From Planctomycetota bacterium (GTDB lineage Bacteria; Planctomycetota; Phycisphaerae; Phycisphaerales; UBA1924), in the NCBI GenBank assembly GCA_963204725.1, contig CAUJHH010000027.1:62001-126000 (forward strand): a stretch of 64,000 nt of DNA, read 5' to 3'. Position numbers and translations under genes: made by a program. Shown in pieces: positions 33,405 through 41,982 of the stretch; within the stretch, counting starts at the first letter, position 1, and each line of letters begins with the position of its first letter. Below the pieces are notes generated by a model, which saw nothing but the letters and a program-made list of their open reading frames with translations, was not told where the DNA came from and searched no databases.

Positions 33405-35246
33405 ATGCCGACGACAGTCATAGCTGAACAAGGAGACACGCTCTGCGGCCTCGCCATTGGAGCGGGCTTCCTCGACTGCGCGCCCCTGCGCGACGCGAAC
33501 CCCGGCAAGCCCTTCCTCGACCGAGAGTTCCTCCTTGCGGGTGAAGAGGTCACGATCCCGGACATCGACGAAAAGGAAGACTCGAAGGCCACCGAGAAGA
33601 CACACAAGTTCAAACTCCTGTCAGCGCCGCCCGTTCTCATCCGCTACACGCACGGCTCGGCAGACAAGCCATATCGTGAAGATGTCGACATGACCGAGTT
33701 CCACATCAGCAACTTCCCGACCAACAAGGGTGGGCTGAAAGCGGACAAGGACTTCCCGAAAGCCACGAAGTTCGATCAGCGTGGCCATGACGACGTGGAT
33801 GCGTTCAAGATCGAAGTCGTCGATCCCGCCGGCCCTGCAAAGGTTGAGGTCGTGCTCGAAGCGATGAAGCCGGTCCTCGTCGACAAGAAACCCGTGATCG
33901 TCGGCGGCGTGCGACAGGTCGAGCAGTTCCCAGTTGCCGAGCGTGCCAAACGCCAGCAGAGGGTCTCCTGCGAGGCGGTCCCGAGCAAGGTGTGCTATCG
34001 ATCTGCGTACCTTCGTATGGTCGTCGACGATCCGGACAAGTCGGGCGGCCCGGGCCGTCCGTTCGATGCGCAGACCATTCTCGTCGCCGAGATGGCCGAT
34101 GGCAACGGTGGCGACAACGACGCGGTGGAGATCCTCGACCAGGTCGTCCGCGCCTCATATTCCCGCCCCAACTGCCCAGCGCCGAAGAAGTGTACGGTGA
34201 CCGCGGATGCTCCTGTCGGAACCGATCGCAAGCGTGTAAAGCTGATGTGTCACATCTTGAAGGACCCGACGACCGGGGCGCTCCTCGCCACCAAGAAGCA
34301 GGTGGCGCTGACGTGCCTGCTCTACCTCCGGCAGGTCTACGCGCAGGCCGACCTCGGTATCAAGTTTGTCGCAGAAACACGCGAGATTGTGGCACCACGC
34401 AACATGATCATCATCGACGAAACCACCGGGCGCGCCGCGACCGGAGGCCGAGAGGTGAAGGTGCGCGTCAAGGCAGATCCGGCCGTCGACATCGTCGCGT
34501 CGATCATCACGACTCCGGGTGCCTCATGCGCCCAGACCGCCGCCGATCTCGCCGCCGCGCTCAGAGCCCAACTGCCCGCGGCGATCAAGGTCCGTGACTC
34601 CGCCAACCCGCCCATCATCGGAGCCGTCACCGGCTCTGCGGACGTGCTCGTTGGCGATCCGCTGACCCAGAACGTCCGCGTGACGGTCGAGACCTCTGAC
34701 GATCCCACGCAGGACGTTCGTGCGCTGCACCTCACCTCGGCCGGCTTCAACACGGGAGACGGCACGGTTCGCCATGTCGGGCACGCCAACAGCCGGCTCC
34801 TCCTCAAGAACTACGACACAGGCCGCGATCGCTTAGATGTCTTTGTCACAGGGCCTCTGGACGGTGGAAACACCCTGGGACTCGCATTCTGTCCCTTCAA
34901 GAAGTACACCGACAAATACGGCCATGGGGCGGCGAATGACGACATCGCCAACTCATTCCTCGTCGACAAGGACACACTCCACCAGCCCGGCCAGCCCGAG
35001 AGCTTCTACACGACGGTCCCGCACGAGATCGGCCACGTGCTCATGGACGCGATCCACGCCAAGAATCGCAAGATCGAGCTCATGGGGCCCGGCTCACCCG
35101 TCGGCGTCAATGAACGGGTCGTCAACGGCCCCAAGAGAATCAGCGATGGATTCAAGGTCGATTTCGACCTGAACACGTCCGATGTACCCGTCACAATGAT
35201 CCGCGAGAACACCACCGAGGTCTTTTCCGGCTGGGAAGACATCTGA
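33405..35246 (+). CDS. Candidate T6SS effector: LysM-like N-terminus with C-terminal zinc metallopeptidase
   Basis: A 613-residue protein without signal peptide, encoded between vgrG and PAAR. Residues about 5-50 (EQGDTLCGLAIGAGF ending LAGEEVTIPDI) resemble the LysM-like module common in T6SS cargo. The middle region (VDAFKIEVVDPAGPAKVEVV, LEAMKPV) is beta-rich and unrecognised. Near the C-terminus, HEIGH (540-544) is followed by a third His at 551 and an ELMGPGSP turn (558-565). This looks like a zincin-type peptidase with a Met-turn, although the third His is one residue further on than in classical metzincins. The lack of an export signal and the genomic position imply delivery by the spike. 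Function as a toxin is inferred, not shown. Confidence 0.65.
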   Translation: MPTTVIAEQGDTLCGLAIGAGFLDCAPLRDANPGKPFLDREFLLAGEEVTIPDIDEKEDSKATEKTHKFKLLSAPPVLIRYTHGSADKPYREDVDMTEFHISNFPTNKGGLKADKDFPKATKFDQRGHDDVDAFKIEVVDPAGPAKVEVVLEAMKPVLVDKKPVIVGGVRQVEQFPVAERAKRQQRVSCEAVPSKVCYRSAYLRMVVDDPDKSGGPGRPFDAQTILVAEMADGNGGDNDAVEILDQVVRASYSRPNCPAPKKCTVTADAPVGTDRKRVKLMCHILKDPTTGALLATKKQVALTCLLYLRQVYAQADLGIKFVAETREIVAPRNMIIIDETTGRAATGGREVKVRVKADPAVDIVASIITTPGASCAQTAADLAAALRAQLPAAIKVRDSANPPIIGAVTGSADVLVGDPLTQNVRVTVETSDDPTQDVRALHLTSAGFNTGDGTVRHVGHANSRLLLKNYDTGRDRLDVFVTGPLDGGNTLGLAFCPFKKYTDKYGHGAANDDIANSFLVDKDTLHQPGQPESFYTTVPHEIGHVLMDAIHAKNRKIELMGPGSPVGVNERVVNGPKRISDGFKVDFDLNTSDVPVTMIRENTTEVFSGWEDI

Positions 35247-35274
35247 TCTTCCGGCCGCAAGGGCGAACCACCCG

Positions 35275-36276
35275 ATGCCCATCATCGATCCATCCACCCT
35301 CGAACGTCTCGACGCCTACCTGGAGGCGGACACCCGCTACGACGTAGCGCCGATACCGACACCACTCGACCAACTCGTGGCCGAGCCCGTCTGCATCTCC
35401 CGTATCACGCCCGACGCAGAACTCCAGGTCATCGAGCGGCTCGCCGATCTGACCTCTTTCCACACCTATCGCCGGACCGCCCCGCAATGGAAGACGATCA
35501 TCGCGCGCCCGTATGAATCGTCCGCACAAGACTACCGCCGCTCGGCCGCCGCGATGATGGCCCTCGCGTGGCTGGGTGAAGACGACCAGCGTGCGCACGC
35601 GCTTAACCATTACAACGGGCTTCTCGGTCGCGCCGACCCCGCCAAGGCGCAGGAGCCGATGTTCAAGGCCTGCTGGGCGCTCGCGCCCGCCGATGGAGCC
35701 GCGGGCCTTCGGGCGTGGGCGAGGCGAGAGGCCGATCGGCTCGGCGCGGAACTCAAGCACACCGATCCGAATCAGGCCCCGGGCGCTGTGCGAACCCTCG
35801 AGTCCCGCCAGGACATGCTCCTCCAGTTCGCCAATCTCGACACCGCACGCCTCGATCGCGACCTCGCGGCCCGTCGAGAGATTGAAGCGATGCCCACGCC
35901 CGCCCGGGCACGCCGGCTCGCTCGTGTGTACGCCCGGCTCGACCCGGCGCCGTCAACCGAACTGGTCTGGTGGGCAGCCCTGACGCTCAACCGACTTCCC
36001 GCCGCAGAGCCAAAGGCCGCCGAAGTCATCCAGACCGAATTCATCGCCATCGCCGAGGCACACAAGGGCGAGCACGGCGAGCGCCAGCCCCAGATGGACG
36101 CGATTCGGGCGCGTGCCATCCGAGCCAGTCGGTACTTCGGTGGCGTTCCCCAGCCCTCAGATCTCATCTGGGCGGCCAAGCAGCCCGATCCAGGCATCGA
36201 CCTCTTGGTACTCCGGCCAGATTGGGAGTATCCCGCGCCGCACACGCACGGAACCAAAGCACCGCCCCCCCCCTGA
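35275..36276 (+). CDS. Unknown helical protein in the T6SS effector cassette
   Basis: A 333-residue protein I do not recognise, lying 28 bases after the metallopeptidase gene and before PAAR. It is Ala/Arg/Leu-rich and appears almost entirely helical (MMALAWLGEDDQRAHALNHY, ARARRLARVYARLDP), with possible TPR/HEAT-like repeats. It ends in a Pro-rich tail (PPPP). There is no signal peptide, membrane segment or catalytic motif. From its place between a putative effector and the spike tip it could be an immunity protein or an effector chaperone; nothing in the sequence separates these two options. The frame is open and the codon use matches its neighbours, so it is a real gene. Confidence 0.6.
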   Translation: MPIIDPSTLERLDAYLEADTRYDVAPIPTPLDQLVAEPVCISRITPDAELQVIERLADLTSFHTYRRTAPQWKTIIARPYESSAQDYRRSAAAMMALAWLGEDDQRAHALNHYNGLLGRADPAKAQEPMFKACWALAPADGAAGLRAWARREADRLGAELKHTDPNQAPGAVRTLESRQDMLLQFANLDTARLDRDLAARREIEAMPTPARARRLARVYARLDPAPSTELVWWAALTLNRLPAAEPKAAEVIQTEFIAIAEAHKGEHGERQPQMDAIRARAIRASRYFGGVPQPSDLIWAAKQPDPGIDLLVLRPDWEYPAPHTHGTKAPPPP

Positions 36277-36339
36277 CGCTGCACCCATCGTCGTCCGCTA
36301 CCCTGCCGCGCCACTGTCCATCGCAAGAGACATCAGCCC

Positions 36340-36630
36340 ATGGGAATGCCCGCCGCAAGAGCCTCCGACATGCACGTCTGCCCGATGTTCGACGGCCCGA
36401 AGCCGCACGTCGGTGGTCCGATCCTGCCTCCCGGATGCCCGACCGTCCTTATCGGCGGCATGCCAGCCGCACGAATGGGCGACATGGCGACTTGCGTCGG
36501 CCCGCCCGACGCCATCGCCATGGGCTCGGCTACGGTGCTTATCGGGGGCATGCCCGCCGCCAGAATGGGCGACTCCACAGCCCACGGCGGAACCATCGTG
36601 CTCGGCTGCTTCACTGTGCTGATCGCCTGA
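36340..36630 (+). CDS. PAAR-domain T6SS spike-tip protein
   Basis: PAAR proteins cap the VgrG spike with a sharpened zinc-binding cone and help carry effectors. The 96-residue protein has the paired family repeats GGMPAARMGDMATC and GGMPAARMGDSTAHGG, an N-terminal AARASDMHVCP, and the Cys/His residues expected to bind zinc. It is a stand-alone PAAR without a toxin extension. It is the last gene of the T6SS cluster. Confidence 0.93.
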   Translation: MGMPAARASDMHVCPMFDGPKPHVGGPILPPGCPTVLIGGMPAARMGDMATCVGPPDAIAMGSATVLIGGMPAARMGDSTAHGGTIVLGCFTVLIA

Positions 36631-36676
36631 CCGTGCCTCAGGTCAAAAGTGAACCGCGGCCGACATAGTCTTGCCC

Positions 36677-38428
36677 ATGACCGAGCCCGACCGACCCGGA
36701 ATTCGCCTGGACCTCGTCATCGCGGCCGCACTCGGGCTCGTGGGCCTCGCTTCCCGCCTCCTCTTTCTGTTCTCATCGATCGATCGCCAGTGGCCGCACT
36801 CGGTCCTCTTTGAAGGCGATGCCCCTCTCTGGATCGATTGGCTCCGGGCGATCAGTACCAACTCACTCTTCGAGTTTGGCCTCCCCATCCATTCTCCCGC
36901 CGTAACGCATCTGCTCGCAGCACTCGGCGCCGCGAGCATCCCCGCCGACTGGACGGGCTACAAAGTGCTTTGGTGCGTCATCTCCGCGATGACGTGCTCG
37001 CTGCTCTATCTGGTCGCGCTCCGCTCGCTCGGGGCTGTCGGAGATCGGCGATTCGCTCGTCCAGCCGCCCTGATCGCTTCGCTCTGGTTCGCGCTCTCAT
37101 TCCACGCATCGGTTCTCGCCACTTCGCTCAATGGCGAAGCGCTGTACACGCTCCTGCTCGTCACGATCGTGTGGATAGGGACATGGACGGCATCGGACCG
37201 ACGGGTCGGGTTGCTCCTCGCGATCACGCTCGGCATCCTGCACGGGCTCGCCACCCTCGTGCGTGCCGAGCACTCGCTCCTCATGCTCATGCTGGTTGGG
37301 TGGAACGTGATCCGCTCCGCGCCGCGTGCGGTGCCGCATCCCCGGAACCGCCGCTTGGCGCTCGGTGCACTCACCGTCACTTGCTCGATACTCGTCTGCC
37401 TCCCATGGAGCGTCAGCGGCACGCGTGCCACACACCGCATCAACGAGCACGCCGAGCGTCTTCCCGAGTACGACTCGCTCCGGCCCGTGTGGACTCCGGA
37501 CGCCCGAGCGTACATGGATTCCCTTCCCGCATTCGCACGAATCGACAACGCCGCGTACCTGAGCGCGATCGCGAGCGCCGCACGAGAGCCGGAGATCAAC
37601 GAGGCCCGAGTCCGGCGGTACTTCGCCGATGAGTTCGGATACACGCCGGAGCCGCTGAGGGTCCCGGTCTTTGTCTCCAGCCAGGGACCGCTCTGCTTCG
37701 CTCTCGCGAATCACCCAGATGCAGGCGGCGGGTTCTCACGCGCCGCGTTCGACACCCGATTCGGCCCCGATCCCAACCTCACACTCTCGCTCCCAAGCCA
37801 TCTCCGCCTCTACAACGAGGGCTACAGCGTCGGCCTGGGATTCATCCGAGAGGATCCTTCCGCATGGCTCACACTCGTCGGCCAGAAACTCCTCCGCTTC
37901 GAAGGTGGCATCACCGGCGGGCTCGGCACCACAAACATGCCCTTGGGCCGCACACTCGTTCGCCAACCCGTCGATATCGCCACTTCGCCGATTGGGAGCA
38001 AGCGATGGTGGAGCATCCCGATCCTGTCGCTGGTCGCAGTGGGGGCGTTGCGCCTGATCGTGGAGCGGAAGGGCACCCCGTGGTTGATCGTCATCGCGGC
38101 GAAGCTGATCGTAACCATCGCGTTCTACGGCTACGCACGCCAGAGCGCTTCCATCTTGCCCGCGTTCGCGGTCCTCATCGCGTACGCGATCTCATGGCCG
38201 ATCGATCGCCTCTCCCATGCTCGGAAGGCGATCTATGTTGCCGCTCCGCTGATCGCGTGCGGAGTGCTGATCATGGATCTCGCCGAGTACTCGAATCCGC
38301 GTCTTCCCACGATCGAAGCAGATCATGACAAGGTCCGGCCCGCTCGCGTCAACGCATCCGAAGGGGCGTTCGAATGCGTCGCCCCGATGTCAATCGAGTA
38401 CCTCGACCCCTCGGCCGAGGGCCCCTGA
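36677..38428 (+). CDS. Multi-pass membrane protein, GT-C glycosyltransferase-like
   Basis: A 583-residue inner-membrane protein with about ten hydrophobic segments. The first is LVIAAALGLVGLASRLLFLF, followed by an acidic extramembrane loop (FEGDAPLWIDWLRAI) such as GT-C/PMT-type lipid-linked-sugar transferases use for catalysis. Further segments are WCVISAMTCSLLYLVALRSL and LLLVTIVWIGTW, and others lie near residues 430-530. The topology resembles ArnT/PMT family 39 proteins, but I see no exact family signature, so the activity is tentative. I use the ATG at 36677; a TTG lies six bases earlier. It follows PAAR by 46 bases but is unlikely to be part of the T6SS. Confidence 0.5.
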   Translation: MTEPDRPGIRLDLVIAAALGLVGLASRLLFLFSSIDRQWPHSVLFEGDAPLWIDWLRAISTNSLFEFGLPIHSPAVTHLLAALGAASIPADWTGYKVLWCVISAMTCSLLYLVALRSLGAVGDRRFARPAALIASLWFALSFHASVLATSLNGEALYTLLLVTIVWIGTWTASDRRVGLLLAITLGILHGLATLVRAEHSLLMLMLVGWNVIRSAPRAVPHPRNRRLALGALTVTCSILVCLPWSVSGTRATHRINEHAERLPEYDSLRPVWTPDARAYMDSLPAFARIDNAAYLSAIASAAREPEINEARVRRYFADEFGYTPEPLRVPVFVSSQGPLCFALANHPDAGGGFSRAAFDTRFGPDPNLTLSLPSHLRLYNEGYSVGLGFIREDPSAWLTLVGQKLLRFEGGITGGLGTTNMPLGRTLVRQPVDIATSPIGSKRWWSIPILSLVAVGALRLIVERKGTPWLIVIAAKLIVTIAFYGYARQSASILPAFAVLIAYAISWPIDRLSHARKAIYVAAPLIACGVLIMDLAEYSNPRLPTIEADHDKVRPARVNASEGAFECVAPMSIEYLDPSAEGP

Positions 38429-38554
38429 GATGCCCCGCCTCAACCTCTCATTCGGCCCGTGCCACATATGCTGTGCGTGTCGGTAGCACACTCGATCACG
38501 TTTGAACTGGTCCGGGCACGGCCCCGCCGACTGCCCGAGCAAACAGGAGTCCCC

Positions 38555-41272
38555 ATGCTCGCCCGCAACCTCGCCGCGATCGTCGCAGCCTTCGCCTTGT
38601 CCAGCACGTCCAGCGCTCAATCGCTCGCGTACGAGAGGTACACGCTCGACAACGGCATGACCGTGATCCTGCACGAAGACCACTCGCTGCCGCTCGCGGC
38701 GGTGAATCTCTGGTATCGAGTCGGCTCCAAGGACGAGGCGAAGGGGCGATCCGGCTTTGCGCATCTCTTCGAGCACCTCATGTTCATGGGAAGCGAGCGA
38801 GTGCCCGACAACCAGTTTGATCTCATCATGGAATCCGGCGGCGGCGCCAACAACGCCTCGACCTCGTACGACCGCACGAACTACTTCGAGTCCGGCCCGG
38901 CCTCCCTGCTGCCGACGCTGCTCTGGCTCGAGGCCGATCGGCTCGAAGACCTCGGTCGCACAATGACCCAGCAGAAGCTCGATCTCCAGCGCGACGTGGT
39001 TCGCAACGAGCGTCGCCAGTCCTACGAGAACGCGCCCTACGGCAAGTCCTACCTGATGGCGACTCAACTCATGTTCCCCGAGGGCCACCCGTACCACATC
39101 CCCACGATCGGTACGCACGAGGACCTTGAGGACGCCACCGTCAACGATGTGAAAGACTTCTTTGCCTCGTTCTACGTGCCCTCCAACGTCTCTCTCTGCA
39201 TCGTTGGCGACTTCCAGACCAGTGAGGTGAAGCCGCTGATCGAGTCGCTCTTCGGCGATCTTCCCGCCGGAGCCGCGACGACCGGCTCAAACGCATCGCC
39301 CGCAAAGCTCAAGGGCGTGGTCCGCCTCACAACCCTCGACAAGGTGCAACTCCCGCTCGTGACCTACTGGTACCACGCGCCGGCGATCTACACCGACGGA
39401 AACGCCGAGATCGACCTCGCCGCCCAGGTCATCGCCGACGGAAAGTCCAGCCGCCTGTACGAGCGCCTCGTCATCGAAGAGCAGCTCGCCGCCGAGGTCG
39501 AGGCCTACCAGGATTCCAACCTTCTCGGCTCTATTCTGTCAATCAGCGTCTACGCGATCCCCGGGGTCGACTTGAATCGCGTCGAGGAAGTGATCGACGA
39601 AGAACTCGAGCGGCTCGCCAGCGAAGGGCCGACGGCCGACGAACTCGAACGATTCAAGGCCTCGCGAGAGCTCGCCATGGTCGCGTCGATGCAGGATGTC
39701 CTCGGTCGCGCCGACGCATTGAATGCATACCAGTTCTACTTCGGAGAGCCCGATTCATTCAAACGCGATCTCGATCGCTACCGCAACGCAACCCCACAGT
39801 CTGTCCGCAAGTGGGCGGCACAGGTGCTCACGCCCGACGCCCGCCTGATCGCCCGAGTCCTGCCGGAGTCTCCCGACCGAGAATCAACCGCTCGCGACGA
39901 GCAACCCTCGCTCGCCGACAACGCCGCGTGGATGCCACCAACCCCGGTGACCTTCACGCTCTCAAGCGGCGTGCGAGTCATGCACTTCCCCAAGCCCTCG
40001 ATCCCCATGGTCTCCATGACGGTGCTCTTTACCCCCGGAGCTCCGATCGACGACCCGGCGCGCCCGGGAACGGTCACGCTCGCCGCCGACATGCTCGACG
40101 AGGGAGCGGGCGATCTTGATGCCCTCGAATTCGCGGATGCGATCACGTCGCTCGGAGCAACCTTTGACGCATCGGCGAGCGTTGAGACCGCGCAGGCTTC
40201 AATGACCGTCATCAAACGCAATCTCGACAAGGCGACCTCGCTGCTCGCCGACGCGGTGATCCGTCCTGCTATGGAAGAGGACGACTGGGCCCGCGTGAAA
40301 GCGCTCCACCTCGAGAACCTCCGCCAGCAGGACGACAATCCGCAGGTGGTCGCCGCGCGAGTCGCCAATCGTGCTCTCTTCGGCGACGCCAGTCCCTACG
40401 GACGGCCTCTCTCTGGTGTTCGTGCCAGTGTCGAACCCATGACGCTCGAGGCTGTGACCGCCAAGGCCCATCAGGTCTTCAGGCCCGAGCACGCAACCAT
40501 CCTGATCGCCGGCGATCTCACCGCGGACGAGGCCAGGGATCTTCTGGAACGCAACTTCGGAAAGTGGACCGCGCCCCGTGCGTCCGCCCTCGCCCCATTC
40601 CCGGCCGAGTCCGCATCCACCGCATCCCACGGCTCGATGCGTGTCTATGTCGTCGACCGGCCCGGCGCGGTCCAGACCGTCGTTCGCTTTGCGATGCCAG
40701 GGCCGAAGTATGACTCCCCGAATCGCGCCGCCAACGCGCTCATCAATACGCTCTTCGGCGGCTCGTTCACAAGCCGCCTCAACCAGAATCTTCGTGAGCG
40801 CAACGGCTACACCTACGGCGCTCGATCCTCGTTCGCGCCGTCGCGCACGACCGGTGCGTTCGTCGCGGGCGCCGCGATCCGCGCCGACGCAACCGGGGCA
40901 GCCATCGCCGAGTTCATGAAGGAGTACGAATCCCTTCGATCCGGCACCATCTCGTCCGAAGAAATCACCAAGAGCCGCGAGACCGTTCGCAACGACACGG
41001 TGGAGGGCTTCCAGGGCCTCGCCGCCATCCTCGCCAGCGCCGCTCGCCCTCTCGCGGCAGGGGCCGCGTACGACACGCTTGGCACGGACCTGGCCTCGCT
41101 CAACTCGATCACGCCCGATGGGATCAATCGAGCCGCCGCCGAAGCCGTGACCATCGACCAGGGTGTTCTCGTGCTCGTTGGCGACAGGGCATTGATTCTG
41201 GAGCAGCTCAAGGGCCTGAACCTGCCCGATTCGGTAGAGATCGACGTCTACGGTGCCCCGAAGCAGCGCTGA
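38555..41272 (+). CDS. Secreted M16-family (pitrilysin-type) zinc peptidase
   Basis: The ATG at 38555 follows CAGGAG and opens a signal peptide (hydrophobic core residues about 5-20, ending SSAQS). The 905-residue protein has two M16 halves. The N-terminal half has the inverted zinc motif HLFEH (His70, Glu73, His74) and a downstream glutamate region RNERRQSYEN near residue 150 that should supply the third ligand. The C-terminal half lacks the motif but keeps the fold signature ERNGYTYGARSSF, as in other fused two-domain M16 peptidases. A role in periplasmic peptide degradation is expected from the family. A hairpin follows the stop by about 75 bases. Confidence 0.9.
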   Translation: MLARNLAAIVAAFALSSTSSAQSLAYERYTLDNGMTVILHEDHSLPLAAVNLWYRVGSKDEAKGRSGFAHLFEHLMFMGSERVPDNQFDLIMESGGGANNASTSYDRTNYFESGPASLLPTLLWLEADRLEDLGRTMTQQKLDLQRDVVRNERRQSYENAPYGKSYLMATQLMFPEGHPYHIPTIGTHEDLEDATVNDVKDFFASFYVPSNVSLCIVGDFQTSEVKPLIESLFGDLPAGAATTGSNASPAKLKGVVRLTTLDKVQLPLVTYWYHAPAIYTDGNAEIDLAAQVIADGKSSRLYERLVIEEQLAAEVEAYQDSNLLGSILSISVYAIPGVDLNRVEEVIDEELERLASEGPTADELERFKASRELAMVASMQDVLGRADALNAYQFYFGEPDSFKRDLDRYRNATPQSVRKWAAQVLTPDARLIARVLPESPDRESTARDEQPSLADNAAWMPPTPVTFTLSSGVRVMHFPKPSIPMVSMTVLFTPGAPIDDPARPGTVTLAADMLDEGAGDLDALEFADAITSLGATFDASASVETAQASMTVIKRNLDKATSLLADAVIRPAMEEDDWARVKALHLENLRQQDDNPQVVAARVANRALFGDASPYGRPLSGVRASVEPMTLEAVTAKAHQVFRPEHATILIAGDLTADEARDLLERNFGKWTAPRASALAPFPAESASTASHGSMRVYVVDRPGAVQTVVRFAMPGPKYDSPNRAANALINTLFGGSFTSRLNQNLRERNGYTYGARSSFAPSRTTGAFVAGAAIRADATGAAIAEFMKEYESLRSGTISSEEITKSRETVRNDTVEGFQGLAAILASAARPLAAGAAYDTLGTDLASLNSITPDGINRAAAEAVTIDQGVLVLVGDRALILEQLKGLNLPDSVEIDVYGAPKQR

Positions 41273-41348
41273 CTAGGCTCCGGTAGTCCCGTTTGCCCCA
41301 GACCGCTTTCCGTGCGAACCCCGGGCCGGGCATCCTCCAAAAAGGCCA

Positions 41349-41385
41349 CGACCCCGGGGCTCATCGCTCCGGGGTCGCTTTCGTT
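41349..41385 (+). terminator. Probable terminator of the M16 peptidase gene
   Basis: CGACCCCGG (41349-41357) pairs with CCGGGGTCG (41369-41377), a nine-pair stem with an 11-base loop, followed by CTTTCGTT. It lies just beyond the 3' end of the minus-strand tRNA-Arg, so it may terminate transcripts from both sides. Confidence 0.6.
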
Positions 41386-41389
41386 GACA

Positions 41390-41463
41390 TACAGGCGAAG
41401 GGACTCGAACCCCTAACCTCCTGATCCGTAGTCAGGTGCTCTATCCAATTGAGCTACGCCTGC
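41390..41463 (-). tRNA. tRNA-Arg (anticodon ACG)
   Basis: On the minus strand a 74-base cloverleaf can be read. Its acceptor GCAGGCG pairs with CGCCTGT, and the D arm contains GCTC...GAGC. The anticodon stem CCTGA/TCAGG encloses loop CTACGGA (anticodon ACG, read as inosine at the wobble position), and the T arm is AGGGG-TTCGAGT-CCCTT with discriminator A. CCA is not encoded. Confidence 0.95.
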
Positions 41464-41489
41464 CAAGTGCCCTCTTCGGACAAGGCCAT

Positions 41490-41518
41490 ACGGTAAGCCG
41501 GGACCCATCGTTCGGCAA
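41490..41518 (-). promoter_or_regulatory. Possible tRNA-Arg promoter
   Basis: On the minus strand TTGCCG (41518-41513) and TACCGT (41495-41490) are 17 bases apart, and the tRNA begins 27 bases after the -10. The hexamers are only fair matches to a sigma-70 consensus. Confidence 0.35.
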
Positions 41519-41536
41519 CTGGAACCGGTCCAACTC

Positions 41537-41565
41537 TTGAATTCCGGTCTCCACCGCCCAATACT
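41537..41565 (+). promoter_or_regulatory. Sigma-70-like promoter of rpsT
   Basis: TTGAAT (41537-41542) and AATACT (41560-41565) are separated by 17 bases. Transcription would start near 41572, leaving a 46-base leader before rpsT. The rest of 41,273-41,617 holds only the hairpin, tRNA-Arg and its possible promoter. Confidence 0.5.
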
Positions 41566-41617
41566 TCCCTCCCAGCCCCGGTCCACCCCGCGGGCCCGAA
41601 AAGAGGTTGTCTCCCGT

Positions 41618-41881
41618 ATGGCTCACTCACTCTCTGCCCGCAAACGCGTCCGCCAGAATATCAATCGCCGCGCGTTGAACCGCTGGCGTCTCCGACACAT
41701 GCGTTCCGCCATCAAGGACTTCAACGAGAAGCTCCTCCACGGAACCAGGGCCGACGCGACCGAGGCCTTCAAGGTCTGCATCAAGACGATCGATCGCTCC
41801 GCGCAGCGCGGCGTGCTCCATCGCAACCAGGCCGCTCGCCGCAAGAGCCGGCTGAATGCTCGCCTCAAGAGCAAGGCCTGA
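41618..41881 (+). CDS. rpsT: 30S ribosomal protein S20
   Basis: S20 binds 16S rRNA early in 30S assembly. The 87-residue, strongly basic helical protein begins MAHSLSARKRVRQNINRRAL and continues RSAIKDFNEKL and HRNQAARRKSRLNARLK, the standard S20 layout. The ATG at 41618 gives the conserved N-terminus; an in-frame TTG at 41537 coincides with the promoter -35 and is rejected. The gene is monocistronic, with a promoter before it and a hairpin after it. Confidence 0.96.
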   Translation: MAHSLSARKRVRQNINRRALNRWRLRHMRSAIKDFNEKLLHGTRADATEAFKVCIKTIDRSAQRGVLHRNQAARRKSRLNARLKSKA

Positions 41882-41942
41882 TCCGATCGTGTGCCACGCC
41901 CGAAGCGTGAGCGCACCGTCAACACCGTGAGACTCACCCACC

Positions 41943-41967
41943 CGAACCCCGCCCGACGCGGGGTTCG
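41943..41967 (+). terminator. Hairpin terminator after rpsT
   Basis: CGAACCCCGC (41943-41952) and GCGGGGTTCG (41958-41967) form a perfect ten-pair stem with the loop CCGAC, followed by CGTATTGTT. The T tract is weak, as at the hcp hairpin, whose tetraloop CGAC is similar. Confidence 0.65.
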
Positions 41968-41982
41968 CGTATTGTTGCGTCC

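Noticed and set aside
1..36630. tssJ and tssK genes searched for within the cluster
   Set aside because: No small outer-membrane lipoprotein of TssJ type and no TssK-like protein is encoded in the window; they probably lie upstream of base 1.
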